A stretch of DNA of 64,000 nt from Taenia hydatigena (lineage: Eukaryota > Platyhelminthes > Cestoda > Cyclophyllidea > Taeniidae). The position numbers were made by a program, and so were the translations under genes. The stretch spans positions 15,229,901 through 15,293,900 of the forward strand of contig JADWOT020000003.1 in assembly GCA_036345935.2 (NCBI GenBank), in the 5' to 3' direction. Under the pieces are notes generated by a model. It was given only the letters and a program-made list of their open reading frames with translations. It was not told the DNA's origin and made no database searches. Each line of letters opens with the position of its first letter. Positions within the stretch are counted from its first letter, which is position 1. Below are positions 23,001 to 38,000 of this stretch, piece by piece.

Positions 23001-26000
23001 TAACTTTCCACATTTCCATGTAACTCTGAAAATTCATGAAAAAATGAGAAGCTGGCAGAAGATCGTTCTGAGACAAAAGTTTTTCTATTTGCCGATTTAA
23101 ATGCATAGACCTCTCCAATCTCCCTCGACTTAGCTTTTATGGTAGAATCATGGACTGCTTTCATGCTTTGCAGGTGGGTTAAAATGCCACACAGTAGAGA
23201 CTCACAGTTTGTGGAGGCATTCCATGAGGCATCCAGCGGCATGGGGAACTCTTGAGGTATCGGAGGGTGGGTGTAGAACCATTAACTCCACCGCCACCGC
23301 ATAAATGCCCGCGGCCTGAGGGTTTACGTTTTCTTCACTGCGCCAGTCGCGCCACGCCGAAGGAACCCCATACAGTCCGTGCTTTGTCATAGCTACCAAT
23401 ACAGAGGCGTTCACTCATACCATTCACCGTATAAACCGATCCTCCTAACGATTGCAGTGCTCGAACCGCTTCCCGTCCTTCCATACCCCACATATCGAAT
23501 CCAATGGTTTTATACACCGTTGGTTTACATACAGGAATACCTGAACGGATATAACTAACCACGTATGCGAGTCATAGTTAATCCTCAAACCATTACTGAC
23601 TTGGGACCAGCATTGATCCCGAATCAATCAGATCCTGACCGTGTGCGGATGCGACTTGTCGTTAAGCTATGCCTAGTCATTCACTAGTTCCAAGAGTTCC
23701 GAATGGTTGTCTTGACCAAGGGTATCGCCAACGCACATGTCTACTGCGGAAATCTACACGATCGATGCATGCGTATGACTTGGATGTTGTAAACCAATGC
23801 TCACTAGGCTTGTTGCTTCAAGAGTGTCGGCAATTATTATAGAATGAATGGAAAAGGAGGGGATCGCATTACGCATCAAGGAAGTGCTAAGAGTCCTTCT
23901 CCCTGAAAAAATGTCGAATAATCAGTAAGGATTCTAATGAAATAAGTTAGCTTGTGGTTATCTCCAAAAATCATCAGTATGATTCGCTTAAAGATGAAAT
24001 GAAAAACTCGTTTTCCAATCGACTTCACGGTAAGCTATTTCTCATAGCCCCTTGTTGTGACGAGACTGCAAAGGGATGTCAGCTTCGATTTGGGTATGGA
24101 GAGCTATCACTACCGCTGTGACCCGAGTTCCATTGAAAAATTTAAAATGAGACTAACCCTTAACAACTGGATGAAGAAGACGTGCAAGATGGGACTCAAG
24201 CTCAGGAAAGGCGCCCCCAGCAGTGTCGTGGAGAGCAGAAGCGAGACGAATCTCCGCATCGGAACCATAAGCCGTTCGAAGACAGTCCGCGAAGTCGGTA
24301 TCTGTGGGGACGGCGTTGCAGTCCTCGGCTTGCATTGCCGCCTTGTGCAGAATATCCAGAACCATCCAGGCCGGAGGCGAGAGAAGGCCACACACTGATC
24401 GAGAATGGCAATTATTTTATTCACAAATGTTTCGTTTGTGAAAGACCCCGATCAATTCGTAACCATGGCGAATGGCATAGAATACTATTTTGATTACTTT
24501 TGATGATCGCCTTTGCTTATTAAAGTATGAAGTTTATTTGAAGCCTTACATTCAGTCGTCTGTATTTGTCGAACATAGTTAAATAATTCTCGATAACATT
24601 AGGTGCCATTGCAATGAAATGCTAAGCGAATCCATTCACGCATCCGGCACCACTAGCACTCGCTTATTCAGGTGCGCACAATGGAAGTGGTTCGATGCTA
24701 GTTTTTCTGTTATTTTGCTCTGTGTTTATAAGGCATAAAGCTCAAAGTGATCGTGTAAATAAAATGATGGTGATAGCATACATAGTAGACCGCCTCTGCT
24801 ACCATTCTACCAAATACGTAGATATCTTCTCAATAATGTTAGGCATAACTAAAAGAAAACGAATAGCCCCTTGTAGAAAACTCGACACAAACACTATGGT
24901 TGACAAATTCCAGACCAAAGACTTGTTTTATCAAATCTCAGACACAAAGGCAATTAATAAAAATGTGTTTCGCACTTTTGAGTTGGAATTAACGGTATAA
25001 TAGCTAACAGCACAAGACCTAGCGATTTGACGGTGTAGCGATCAGCTAGTAGCCGAGTTTTACCCTACAACCATGATTTCGACCTGTCTCCATTGGCTAA
25101 GCATCCATTTAGCTCAAAATTATACGTGCCAAGAGAATCCCATAAACAGAGAGCCCTTAAAACTTGCATAAGCATGGAATACTGAGTACTTACTGGTCCC
25201 TTCGAGTACGTCGTACTTTACCTGGACCCTACGAGTGACAGGATATGAGGCTAATACCTACGGCAATTTAAAGGTCTCACGAAGTATGAATATAGACTCC
25301 ATTCATTAATTCATCCCCACATCTTGAGCATATTCTATTTTAACTTTATCCGATAATGACCAATTGAAAGGTAATGTGATTTATGCCACCGAAATGATTG
25401 CCAAGGCACAGGTTTCCCGTCCATCATTTTCTATGTGCCATCTACAATCGAATAAAATCAACACTAAGTCTCACCCTTCTGTCCACTGTTCATGAATGCC
25501 TGTGCACACTCGCGATGAGCGTTGGCACGCTCCGCCAGAGCCTGGTGGACACGTAGAATGCAACGAACGATGAGTTGACAGGCCACCTCGTCTACCTTAG
25601 TTGGGTTACGCCAAACCAACTGCTGCAACTGTCCTCCACCGGGGATGGTTGTGCTCTGCGCTCCTCCACCCACCGCCCCCGAAGCTGATGTTGCACCGCT
25701 ACTGAAGTGGTGAAATTGGCCTCGCAGTAGGAGGAAACACAGGCTCATTGGGTGAGCTGTGTGCGTGTAGAGAGAGTGGATAAGCCCTTTTAACAAGGGA
25801 CAAAGCTGCTACTAAACAGTAACATGCTAGCTTCTTCCCAGGCATTCTGGACGTATAGTGGCAGGGCATATAGCATTGCTATCAATCTAATCTAGATAGT
25901 CAAATTGCAGTTTTCAACGTAGGCTATAGTAAGCACAATCATTGAAAGTGATTTCAGTTATTCACTGAAAGCACGAGGATGAAAGGCACAGATTACCTAG

Positions 26001-29000
26001 ATGAGGAATTATTATAATTTGACCAATTTCTAAAACAAAACTCTGATCATCATATGATAGCTGTACCCCTAGGCCGATATCGGCAGCGGCGAATTATGCT
26101 GCTCTCAGCAGAGGAGATGGATGAATGATAGGAAGCGATGAAACGCAAATAGCACCTTCGTAGCTTGCTAAGCTGGGCAAGTATAATGGCTTTCAAGAGA
26201 TGGTCAAGTACCTAGAAGACGTGATGGTAGACAAAATCTGGTGGATGGTAAACGGCCACCAGTAAGGTCACAAGGGGCATTTGGTCAAATCAGTGTCGTT
26301 TTGCAAGCCGTTTGATTACGAGTGATTCGCATTAATTCATTTTGGCTTTAGCAGACATCTGTCCCCACAGTTAAGCTTCATAAGAGCACAACTACCTACG
26401 CTAACTTCGAAATGGCTTTAATGAGTTTGATGGATATAATATTTCAAACTAGATTTCAGCGCTTTATGAAATTTTATCTAGCATTTATATAGAAAGTTTC
26501 TGACTTTTCATCGAATAAAATGCAAACTTATTAGAGCCGCCACTAGTAATGGAGACTATTCCACATGCCTCCCAAATGGTGGGAGACACAGAAAAGATTT
26601 AATGGAGTAATCTCTGGGATGATGCTTATGACAGATGCCTCACAGTGGAGCCTGAAGAGGGGTGCGACAGTGTCGCAGAAGCGAGCAAGTTGAAGGAGAG
26701 GCGGTGGATTATCAAGGAAGGAGGTGAAGATGATCTCGAGGACGGGAATGAGACGAAGGACGAGGTGATCGTAGTAGACCGGTTGGCAAGGGCGTCGGCG
26801 CAGAACCGTAGGGGGAGATGCATTGGTCTGGCCAGTAGTGGGTGAAGGTATGAGAATCATCTGTTTCTCTGGAAGAATCTTGTGCAGGCGCCTCAACAAT
26901 TCTGGCCAGCGAGGGCTTGAAAGAATATTCGATGAATTGGGAGCCTTGGAATATAAGCAAAAATGGTCATCGAAGAAATCTAATTGCATTTAATTACCGC
27001 AAGCACTAGGGGAAAGGTAAACACCTTTAAAATTATTTACGGGTGAAAATTACCTCTACTGAACATGCGGATCTGCATTGCTGATTTCAATTCGTCATGC
27101 AATGAATAACTTTTCAAAGCCGTCAAAAACGTTGAAAATTGGGTACTGTTAGACTATTATTTCTCCGTCAACGATCTGGACGTCCCTGAAATGCGGGCAA
27201 CGTTTCAATGGACCCACGAACACGATTATTCGTGGCAGCTACCCCATTCGATGTGAATGATGCGTTAAAAAACGCCACAATGTGTGGTGGGATGGGTTAC
27301 ACTTGATTCAGTTCGAGTAATTTCTTGATAAGTTTTAAGAATAGGCTCTCGGGGCTCAGAGGCTGATCATTACCTGATTTACTGCCGTTTCACTAATTCA
27401 GAACATATCACTTTCCGTCCCCACTTTACATTCCAAAAGGGAGAAAATGGTTCGTCGAAAATGTTCATCTGTTGCATGATGAGAGACTCAAAAAATTCAA
27501 TATCGAAATTCTCGCTTTAGGGTGCGTTCATGCTAAGGTACAAGTCCAGACATCACCCAACAATTAAGTACAAATAAATGTACGATTTTGTAAGGAAAAT
27601 AACTTTAAGCTTTAAGATGAAGGACCAAATGAACAAATTCAACTGTAAACAAAAACAAGTTCTATTCCAGAAACAGAGAGAAGCGCATAGTGGCAAAAAA
27701 TATCAACGTGATGATTTTATTCAACAAATACAAATTCGAACCATTCGTACTTGACAAGGAAAGAATTCAGGTAGAGCATAGAACCATCACTTGCAACAGA
27801 CTGGATAGGGTTGGAAAACCAGTGTTTTGAAAGTAGCTAAAATCATACATCTTTCAGCGGGGAAGAAAGGAAAGGAAATAGTGGAAGAACTTACAAAGTT
27901 CCCAACTGCTTTGATGGCTTCCACGAGTTGGGGACACTGAGTGATTAGGAATATAGCGATGCTGTGGGCAGCAGCAACATCAATCGGCGAATAATTTGAG
28001 CGTACGAACTATATTAGGAAAGACAAAGGTACCAAGAAACAATTGACCAGGTCTCGTGTCGGGAGCAACCCAAAAGGCACTCCGCTAAAAGGACATTCAC
28101 ACAAGAAGATTCCCTTACAGAGTGGAGTGAATGCATGGGACGAAATTCCATTTTCATAGTTTTACTCTTAATACCTGGCTTTCATTACTATTAATCAATG
28201 TACCAAGTGATTATTCGAAGCCAGCGGCGAATATGACAAGAATGTGGTCAAAGGGAGATAGCTCACTTACAAGGTACAGTAGGAGGCGGTCCATTGTAAT
28301 GATTCCATATTGAATACAAAAAGCAATGGTAGCAGATAGCATCTAAAACAAAACAAAAAATCGCAACCGATTATTAGATACGTTGGCTGGATGAAACGGT
28401 AGAAAAGTGAGGGCTGAATCGGCTCACTTTACAGGGCGCGTAAATGTGTGCAGGTAGAGGAAGGTTTTGTCGTCTCAACTCCTCAAATTTACTGATTGCT
28501 GTAACCAGGTACTCACACAACACTTTCACCTGAGCGTTCACTGTTGCCGGTGGCAGCTGCAAAATGTTGCTAAACGGAATGTGATAGAGACGCTCTTGTG
28601 CATCAGTGAAGGAAAGTTTATTGCAGTTTTTTCAGTTACCTTATTAAAATGAAAACGTAACCAATATGCTGGTTTTGTGGTTAAAATATTTGCCATAAAA
28701 TGTGGGTGAGAGTAGGTTAGTAGTGATGGAACTATTCTGTCTTTTAATGGAACTTACTTTAAAAGAAGAAGCGGCAAGGGCGTTTTTTCATTGATAAGGG
28801 CAACAAGAACAACGCTATAAAAATAGTCAACGTCCTGATTAAAAAAAAAGTCGTGGAAAAACAAAGGACTAAGAGATAAAACACACCAGAAACTGCTTTC
28901 GTTACGCAGATTTAGTTCGGTCCACTTTACCTCACGATCATCACCTAAAGAAAAGAGGACTTGAAGTTGAAAAATAGCCGATGAGGTTTTTAAATGGCAA

Positions 29001-32000
29001 TCTGTTCAAGCATCTGAAAAACTTGACGAAAATGAGTTGGGAGATTTCATACCTGACTCGAGTAGGAGGGAATTATATAACTCATGGACGGTGAAGATGA
29101 GCCGTTCACGAAGAGTGAAGTAGGTCTCAGCCTCAGAGGTGTTAGTGACCTCCGCGTTGAAGATGGGCGCCTGAGGCGGAGCAGCGAAAGAGGGATTGGC
29201 AGGTAGAAGATCGGCGAGGCACGCTATGACCGCTGGAAGTTGAAGGCAACCGCATTCCTCACCAAAAATTGGCCTCGTCTCCGCCCGCATTGCCATAAAT
29301 TGTTCCCTTATTTGACATCGCATCAACTGCTCCTCTGTCTGGCAACGCATCTCACCCACTTCTAGGAGATCTAACGCAGAGGAAAGGAAGAGGGGAGATA
29401 TGAGGGAGTAACAAAAGTCTGGAAATGTGCACATACACACAGCCAATCGTGATTTTGTGGTCTTCCAATTCAATCTACCTGCCAATCTTTGGATAACACT
29501 AGAAAAGGGCCACATCCATAAGGCATCGAAAATTCCTGTGCATTTGAATATGCAGAAATGCACCCATCTTCAAAAGAAACGACTTTTTCCCTTGGATAAC
29601 ACTTGGGCTGACGGCATGCCCTCGAACAAAAACGGTAGAGGTTAATAAAGACCGTAATGTTTTATTGAGTGTTGCAACAAGCGAACTAATCCTTCAAAAT
29701 TCATAGGATAGTTTACACCGATAATCCAAAGACCAGCGACATCGGGCCGTGATCTCGCCCAAGATAAGAAGATTCATTGATCATTTCTTTTGAATCACAC
29801 AATCGGAGCAGCTCATTAAACCACATCGTGATGCTACCTGACACAAAAATAATCCAGACCCACATCAACCCCATATTCTGAGGCTCATAATCTGTCGATT
29901 GTTAGGAATCCTATTTCACTCTTGCGTCAATGGTTCGGATCACATTTGCATTACATTTAAAGATGGAAACATACCATAGGCACAAACGGCCTGAAGAGTG
30001 GAGAGCAAAATGACACGTGAAGTCACCTCCCGTGAATGCGAGTAAAGCGGAAGTTGCTGTTGTGAGAACTGTTGCTGAAGTGATGATGATTGAAGGTTGT
30101 AGAGGATGCAGTCAGGCGTGAGTATGCGTCGAGAAAAATGAACGATAGTCCAATCGAGTCTTGATGCGGCGGCAGAAAAAGAACATAGACCATTAATTTC
30201 GTACAATACCTTGGTTGGAAATGATTCGACAATGGCGCTGCACCTAAAAGCTCATCCAAATTTGCTTGATTAGCAATTTTTCGCAGTTTTTACACAAAAT
30301 CTTTTTATTAATAGAGCAAACAAAAGTATTGATAGCCGTTCTATTAAACTCTCGAAGTACAGACACAAACATTTTCGACTAAATTGCTAGAGGTTTCGTG
30401 GCGTTTTCGTAGCATGACTTCTAATGAATCGTATTCACCAATCGAACGTATCCATACACCCCCAGCATCTCTTATTATCTGAGAAATCGTTTGCAAAATT
30501 ACACCACGGCTGCTGAGGGAAATTAACGATTTAAAGAAAGTCGTTGAGTTCCGATTTTTCACAAACGAATAAAAAGCTCGAATGATGGAGTTTATCTTAC
30601 GCGTAGACGAGTTCATGGGACTCCAAATCCACTCTGAGAAAGAGTTCATCACGATAACTGAGACGGTGCTCCACAGGAAGAGCCTCAACCAATCGGTGGC
30701 CGAGAAGATCAAACCAAAATGCGAGGGCATAAAAGTCGTCGTTTATCGGAGGATGGCATTCGTTCCTGGTTGTGCCGTCTACATCAGTTGAATGATAGTA
30801 GAGCGGAATGTTTATGGGCCCACTTTCGAGCAGCAAACGCCGATATATCTCTGAAATTAGAAGCTTACAATCGAATGGGATGTATTGTGTTTGAATCCGA
30901 ACGGAAACACAGTCATCTAGGTCTTTGTCTGATAATTAAGGGAATCAAAGGCGATCTTCCCTTGATCAAAACGGCATGCTTTGCGCGCAGCCCAACATTT
31001 TCTGTCTGAAAATTATGCGTGAATTCGCGATGGTGTAATTCAACTAACCCCGAATGGGAATGATAAGGTTCTTCTCCACCTGATAAGAGAGGAATCGACT
31101 GAACGTCTCTAAAGTGGCTGGTGAAGTAAGGTAAGCAGGTCCTGTCTCAGAACACGGCGGCTTCGTCATTTCACTCAGTTTCTGACGCATCTCATTGCAA
31201 AATCTGAGGAATTAAAACGGGGTCAGTCAGATTATGCCGATAACTATGGTGAGCCAACATGACTATGAAATAATCAAAACTACATCATCTGGAGGTGAAT
31301 GGACATTTTCTGGATGAGTCGATGAGAGAGGGGATTAAGGCGACCCGCCCCACTCAACCCGTAGGGCAAAGTGAATGGACCGTTATTCAGCGGAAGACCA
31401 CCCCCAATTCCCGGAAGAGGGTCGTTGCTTGGCAACCAAAAGGAAGTTACCACGCTCCGCGTGATTTGCAAATTTTCGTTTGGTGAATCTACATGTAGAA
31501 AGTGAAAATGTCTACATAAATTTGAATTCCATAACTACCCAGAGAACTCACAAGGCAACAAACAATCCCTAAATCAACATTATCACTCCTTTGCTCAAAT
31601 GAGAAGGCGAAATATAATATTACCACGGCATTCAATTGGTGCCCAAGGTTATTGATTCCAAAAAAGGTCAACTAGAAATTGTAAAAGTTTCAAAGAAAAA
31701 AGATTGGAAAACCATATTTCAGGCTTGAAGAAAGGTAAATCAATCGTATTTTTTAAAGAGTGTCAAATGTCCAAGCACCTTCAGCATGTGTTATCGAGGC
31801 TGAGATTTCGCTGCTGTTATGCTCTATTTGTATCAGCAAGCCCATTTTAGTTGTGATCATCTCTCGATTTGTTAATTAAATCAAGCCAAAACTGGTACAC
31901 TTGTATACCATCCCTATCACGAGAGTGATTCAGAGCCAGTAGCTCAAGATATCAGTTTTTGGCTGGAAAGAGTGTAAGCTGATAAAATTACATTACATTT

Positions 32001-35000
32001 CTCCGTTTGGATAAGTTTCGTTGGGTGTTGATCTTGAAAAAAGAAAATAGAAATAAGCCAGATGATGGTGAACTGAAAGGAGCAAGAAGTGGATAAATCC
32101 TCTTTTAAGGTATGTGTGAATTAACAACGAAGTCGGGCGTGGTGGTCACCGTAGAAATTAAGAGCGACAGAGAGATGAGATTGATTGCGCTGTGTTAACT
32201 GAACAAGGAATCACCAGAAAAAAAAAAAAATTTACCTCCGAATTCGGTGGTTATGCGTTTATAGCACAAAAACCGATTGTTTACATTACACACTATATTG
32301 TCCCGTGCCATTAACTTTGGTGGATTTTTTAGACAAATAGCAAGCCATACTGGATGAGATACTAAAATATAATTTAGAACGGGAGATAAGAAATAAAAGT
32401 AGCTAATGCTTTCCTTTTAGAAACCCGTCTTTGACAGTCAACAGCCAGCGGATGATACGTCCGCTGAAATCAAGGGAGGGATAGTAAAGGACCTTGTGGT
32501 CAAGCCTGACTTAACGTTATTTTGAATAGGTATGTAAAGTCCTAAAATATGGAGCCAACAAATCCACGTGTCGTACTAAAACTCTGTTGAAGCTGCATGA
32601 GGTGAACGTTAAACTGCTTCCAGCTATCTACTGCAGCTTTAAGGATTTTAATTCAATGGATTTTGGTAAAAGCACATCGATGTTTGTCGCCTATTTTCTG
32701 GAATTCTTCGCTGTCGATGACTATGGACGAAGTAACATTTCGATGTCGCCGAAAATATTTTTGACGCACGTTTTCAACTCAGTTGCTGAAACCAATCCAT
32801 TACGGGAAAAACATGACTATGAAAATACAAGGAACAACTTACAGGTATTCAGTGTAATGATGAACTCAAGCCAAGAAAGGGACTGAACCACCTGCGGCGT
32901 CTGAGTGTCTATCGGGTTTTCACCCGGCTCTGCAGCGCTCCCACAGCCAACACATCCAACAACACAGGACTCTTTGAGGTGCTCCAACCAGGTGGCAATT
33001 TGTGCCTGAATTGGATAGAGCAGAGGTGGTATAGTGCGAGGCAAGTGGCACTCCTTCACAGCACGACCGCTACCACCACTCAATTCCTCACTCCCATTGT
33101 TCATTTGCAAAATCATCTCCCAGGCACACGCTGCAGCTGCCACCAAGTGCGTCATGTCCTCATCCCTTCTACCACTCCTTCCTCCCCGTTTCAACGTCGT
33201 CTTGGGCCGCTTTGGGACTGTATGCATGAACAGGAGAGGACTTTCACAGTAACACTTTTGTTAACAAGGTCAACGTACTACTTTGTTGTCCACCTATTAA
33301 GCCTCCATACATGACTCCAGTCCTTTCCTATCACTATTATAAGTATTTCGAGCGCAATAAGTCAAACTTAACGCTGTAAACTCTCTGGACCAAAAAAACT
33401 ATATTGAATTAACCAGATGAGTAATTTAAACTACTATTTTAACGAATAGACGCTACTGTGCGCAAAATCGCGCATTGAGAAAGGCGCATCCGACGTTAAA
33501 AGTCAAAACCACAGACACCAAGGGAGTAAAAGGCCCATAAGCAGACGTTAGTGTATGGAACAGCAAATTTATGCGGTTAAAAAACGAACCCAAATGTAGT
33601 TCGAACGAGCAATTCGTAAACAACGAAGTCTTTAAATAGCATACGATGAATGAGATTTTGAGGTTCGATGCTCTAAATTGAGTGTCGGGTTTTCTACCTC
33701 ATCCAAACACAAAGCATGTTTACGTTCTCATAACCTTCACATTCTGTGTTCTGGGTTGCAAGAGCAAAGAAATTCATGGAAGGTGATAATAAAAGTCAGA
33801 AATTAGTTCATCTTAGACATGAAGCTCACGAAGTAAACCCAAATCCTCTGGTGCGGACTCCTCGTCACTAGTACTTGCGGTGTCGTCACCATCGTCAACA
33901 GCACCTTCATCATAATAACCAGTATCATCGGCAACAGTGTTGGATGCCGTCGCTGCACCGCTTTTATCGGAAAATTCTCCTCCTTTTTCATTAAACTCCA
34001 ATTGAGCTCTATCAGGAAGCCAGCTGCCAAAAAGGCGATTTGGTGAGAAGAGGATAAAGCGCAGGTCGGAGCCGTCACGACTCATCTCCTCCAGCGTCTT
34101 CAGGACCACGGGGCAGCGTTTGACACCCCAACAGTCCAGGTTCTCCATCCACAGCTTCTCCAAACGTTGCATCGCTGCGTTGTCCAACTCGTCAGCCTCA
34201 GGGAAGAGTTGGTCGAAGAGGTGCAGGCATGACACAAAGTCGGTCAACTAGTTAGTAGTAGAAAACAAAAGTACTGGGATTAGTAGGTTGCAACTAACTC
34301 ACTTTTAAGAATTCTTTGCTATTCAAAACCAGTAACATACCGAAAGGCCATTTTCTTCTTGATTTGTATCACGATACCCCCACTTAATGAAATAGAGTTA
34401 TTCGGTACAGAATGTCGGCCTTCAAATAACAATGGGAAGCCAATCAAACTATAGATTTACTTATTAATAACACTATTTTATCATGTTAACCGCATTGTAC
34501 ATTTAAAAAGCTGGAAACTGAAGATCCCATATTTGGTCGTGAGCTATGACAGCAAAAGCAGCACTTTGTCAGACGATGCAATTTAAATGAAAGCAGTAGA
34601 CAAAAAGAACACCTCCAATAGAGTTCAAGCTCAAAACTGAGTAAGTCATATCCATAAGGCATAAAGAAATCAATTGAGAAGTGACGATGAAACAAACCTT
34701 GTTTTTTCCAACGAAGCCCGACATACACACTAGGGTAAACCACATGACAAAGTGGCGGGAAATAGGCCAAGTTCTCCCAGCGATCTGTACAGAAGACAAA
34801 ACTAGTTGTCGTCTCGTTAATGAGTAGTTAGTTTTGGAAAATGTGAAAAGTGAACAAATATTTCTTCCGAAGCTTAGCCTGATTTAAGAAAACCTAAGTT
34901 GTTAGAGATTTCATGCACCTGGGAAACTATTGAAATCACCGGATATTTTCAATAAATAGGAGTGTTTAAAACTACTCAAACAATGCTGAAAAAAACATCT

Positions 35001-38000
35001 ATTTTACAAGCTCATGATCGGCAGTGCACAAATTCGCTTAACATCTATTCAATTTTGTTGTAGTTCGATAATTTCACAAAGAACACTCCGAATAAAACTA
35101 ATTCACGTTGACGCTAGTGTACCATTTTGCGGTAAATCCATGAAATTCAAAGACCATGGCTTTCTCTGAGGCCACTACTTGTGCCTACCTTCGTTACCAA
35201 AAGGAATAAGCCCACTTGGATGCAAATCTAAAACTAAGCCATTTCCCCGTAAAAAAAACATTTCGTAGTGTCTTTAAAATTGTTAGTTAAGTACGTCGGC
35301 ATTAAACCGCGGCACAACATTCGTTCAAAAGCATGAAGTCACCTATGACCTAAAAATGCAGATAAAATAAATATTTCAATGCCTTTTTATAACTCTAATT
35401 GCTTAACTTCAGTCATTTTGAAAAACGCAGTGAAGAACCTAGTGATAAGTATTCTCGTTTTTTGGAATAAATTACCACCTTGGAATTGAGTTTGGAGATT
35501 ATGTCGTTGAGGCGTACGACTCGGTCTACAACGAAGCAAATCACAAGGCCCGCCAGGTGGCTGAATATCCGGGCGGTCCAATCGGTGCACTTCTCTTCCT
35601 CTGTGATCTCCATCACCGAGAAGATCAACTCACTTATTGCCAGGCCCACCAGCGTCATGTGCGGTCCCTACGTAACGTAAAAACAGGTGGTCCTACAGTG
35701 CGTAAGAGGGTTGAAACATCATTACTACCATGGAGAAGCAATGGCACAAGCTCACAAGTCTATTTCTGTATGGTTTGACTTAACCTCCCAAAGCACTGCT
35801 TCAGTGGGAAATGAACTATTTCTTTGCCCAAAGCAAAGTCCCACTATTGAGACTAAAAAGCAATAGGAAGAACACATCGTTTAATTGACGGGAGGTGTTT
35901 TCAACCTGTCAATTGTAGTTATAGCCATTTACTCTTACATTTGTTGTCAGACGGAGATAAGTAAGAAAAATTAGCATACCACTAGAGGTTGGAGAACAGG
36001 TCATATGAAAATGGGTCTACTGTTCACGATAAGAATGGCAAGGCGGAAATGTTTCGGTTGTGGAGCAATAAAGTCACACGGAGAGTAGAAAAAGATTCCA
36101 TTTGTGGCGATAAAGCGAAATATGGATTACACATCAAACCTGCTTGAAACAGGAACGTTTATCTAAACCACCAAAAGTGTGTAAAGTACCATGACTCAAC
36201 ATATTTTTGATTGAAGAAAAGTGGGGATAACCAAGGTGGAGAGCAGCCAAGACCAAACTTAAAAGTTGCAAACGTCTAAAACCGAGGCCCATGTTATTTT
36301 ATCCCTCGGAATGGGCTTTGTTCTTGGCCTATCACTTTCATGAAATCCAATTACCATGTAATATGCACCATTTAACCTCCAGTAAGCAGAATGTACATAA
36401 TCAGTACCACTAAGTAGCTCGAAACAGGCCTGTAATCGAAGGTTGTTGATGACAAAGTACATCAGTTTCAAAGCACCAAACCACTTGTACATCGAGCTTC
36501 TTGGACAAAATGTATGTGTAGTTCACCAGGCATGTTCCCAATGCTTTCAGGCAAAGCAGGAAGCATGAAATCTATGGGCGACCACTTTGGGGAATATTTT
36601 GAAGAACAAAGTGGAGGGAAGTTGTGGCACTGCTTTAAGGCATACATTACAAACCTATTAATCCCTGCTAATTTTCGATCACAGCAGAACTCATTGATAA
36701 TTCGGGCAAGGCAGTGCAAGCAGACGACTTGTGCTCAAATCAAACCCGCTGTGCAAAAAAAAACTGGCAATTAAATGAACCCTTTCCAGTAGCTATGAAA
36801 AATAAGAGGAATAATGACCACAGCTTGGCGTTCGTTGCAGGCGAGGAGACTGGAGGCCAGTTGGGTACAGCGCAGTTGGCCCAGCAAATCACAGGCGAGA
36901 CCCAGTTGACGGGTTTTGAAGGCGGGTGGGTAGAGGATAGCCTGGCGCAGCATAGAGAGCGTCAACTCGGCCGGATCCAGCCGAAAACATGGATGCTTTT
37001 CCAGCGTTATGCCCGCAATCGGCACCATTTCCAACTCGTCTAATTGAAGAGGACGAGAAACTAAGAGCTTAAGTCACCAATAACGCTCCACTTGTTCACA
37101 TTGTGGCGCACTGACTTTATAACAAAACATCGTTTTAAAAACTTATTCCAAAATTGGGACGATTTGAATGCAACCTTAACTCGGATTCATTTGAAACCAA
37201 GAGATTATGACAATATGTAATGAAGATTACTGACTTAACTAACGAAATGTACGATTCGGAAGCATAAGAAATGATCAAATATATTTCCAAAAAATCGCAG
37301 ACCGGTCAACTTTGTGACCAGTAAAATTAATTCAACTTTTCTCTTAAGTGCAAACAGATCCTATACAAAAATACATTGCTTAGTGAAAATAACGAACGCA
37401 ACAGAGTGCAGCTGTAAGTGGCGCACATTAACTATAGAATCAAATAAAATCAAAAGTTCACCAAAATGGTATTGCCAAACAACTAAATGAAAAATCACAA
37501 CAAGTAGAGGGGCTTCTAGGTAAATTTTTGGCAACAACAAAGCATACAAACTAAGAATGAGTTTACTTCTATGGTACGCTTTTAACCTCAGTTCATAAAA
37601 CTAAAAATTACTATCTTAACACAATATCGTTCCATCAAAATATGCAAAAAAACGGGGTACATACGATAGGAATACAAAATTCGTAGAGGAAAATCAAAAT
37701 CCGCCATGAATCGCTCAACTTCGCTTTCAATGAGCTAGAGAAACAGAATGAGAAGAAGAGGTGAAATTGGACAACATAGAAGATCGCTCAAAATAGACTC
37801 ACTCTATTGGGGCGAATGCTTTTGTCCCCTCTGAATTTGTTAAGCTCATACATGGTGAAGTAGGCAGGTAGGAGGTTTATTTCCCGACAGAGGAGCACCT
37901 GTATCAACTAAGTGGAGTAAATACAGAATTAGTTCCAACGCAATAATGGGTCTATAAAGCATGAAGGAGAAGCCTGACCTGGAGGCGTCCCGCCACTAAC

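Noticed and set aside
30597..30836. Separate gene in the frame starting with MLLESGPINIPL
   Set aside because: It is the body of MED23 exon 14; the true exon begins upstream at 30850 after an acceptor.
36468..36719. Additional MED23 exon
   Set aside because: Exons at 36822-37039 and 35479-35667 join in phase 0 with protein continuity that leaves no room for it; it lies inside the intron.
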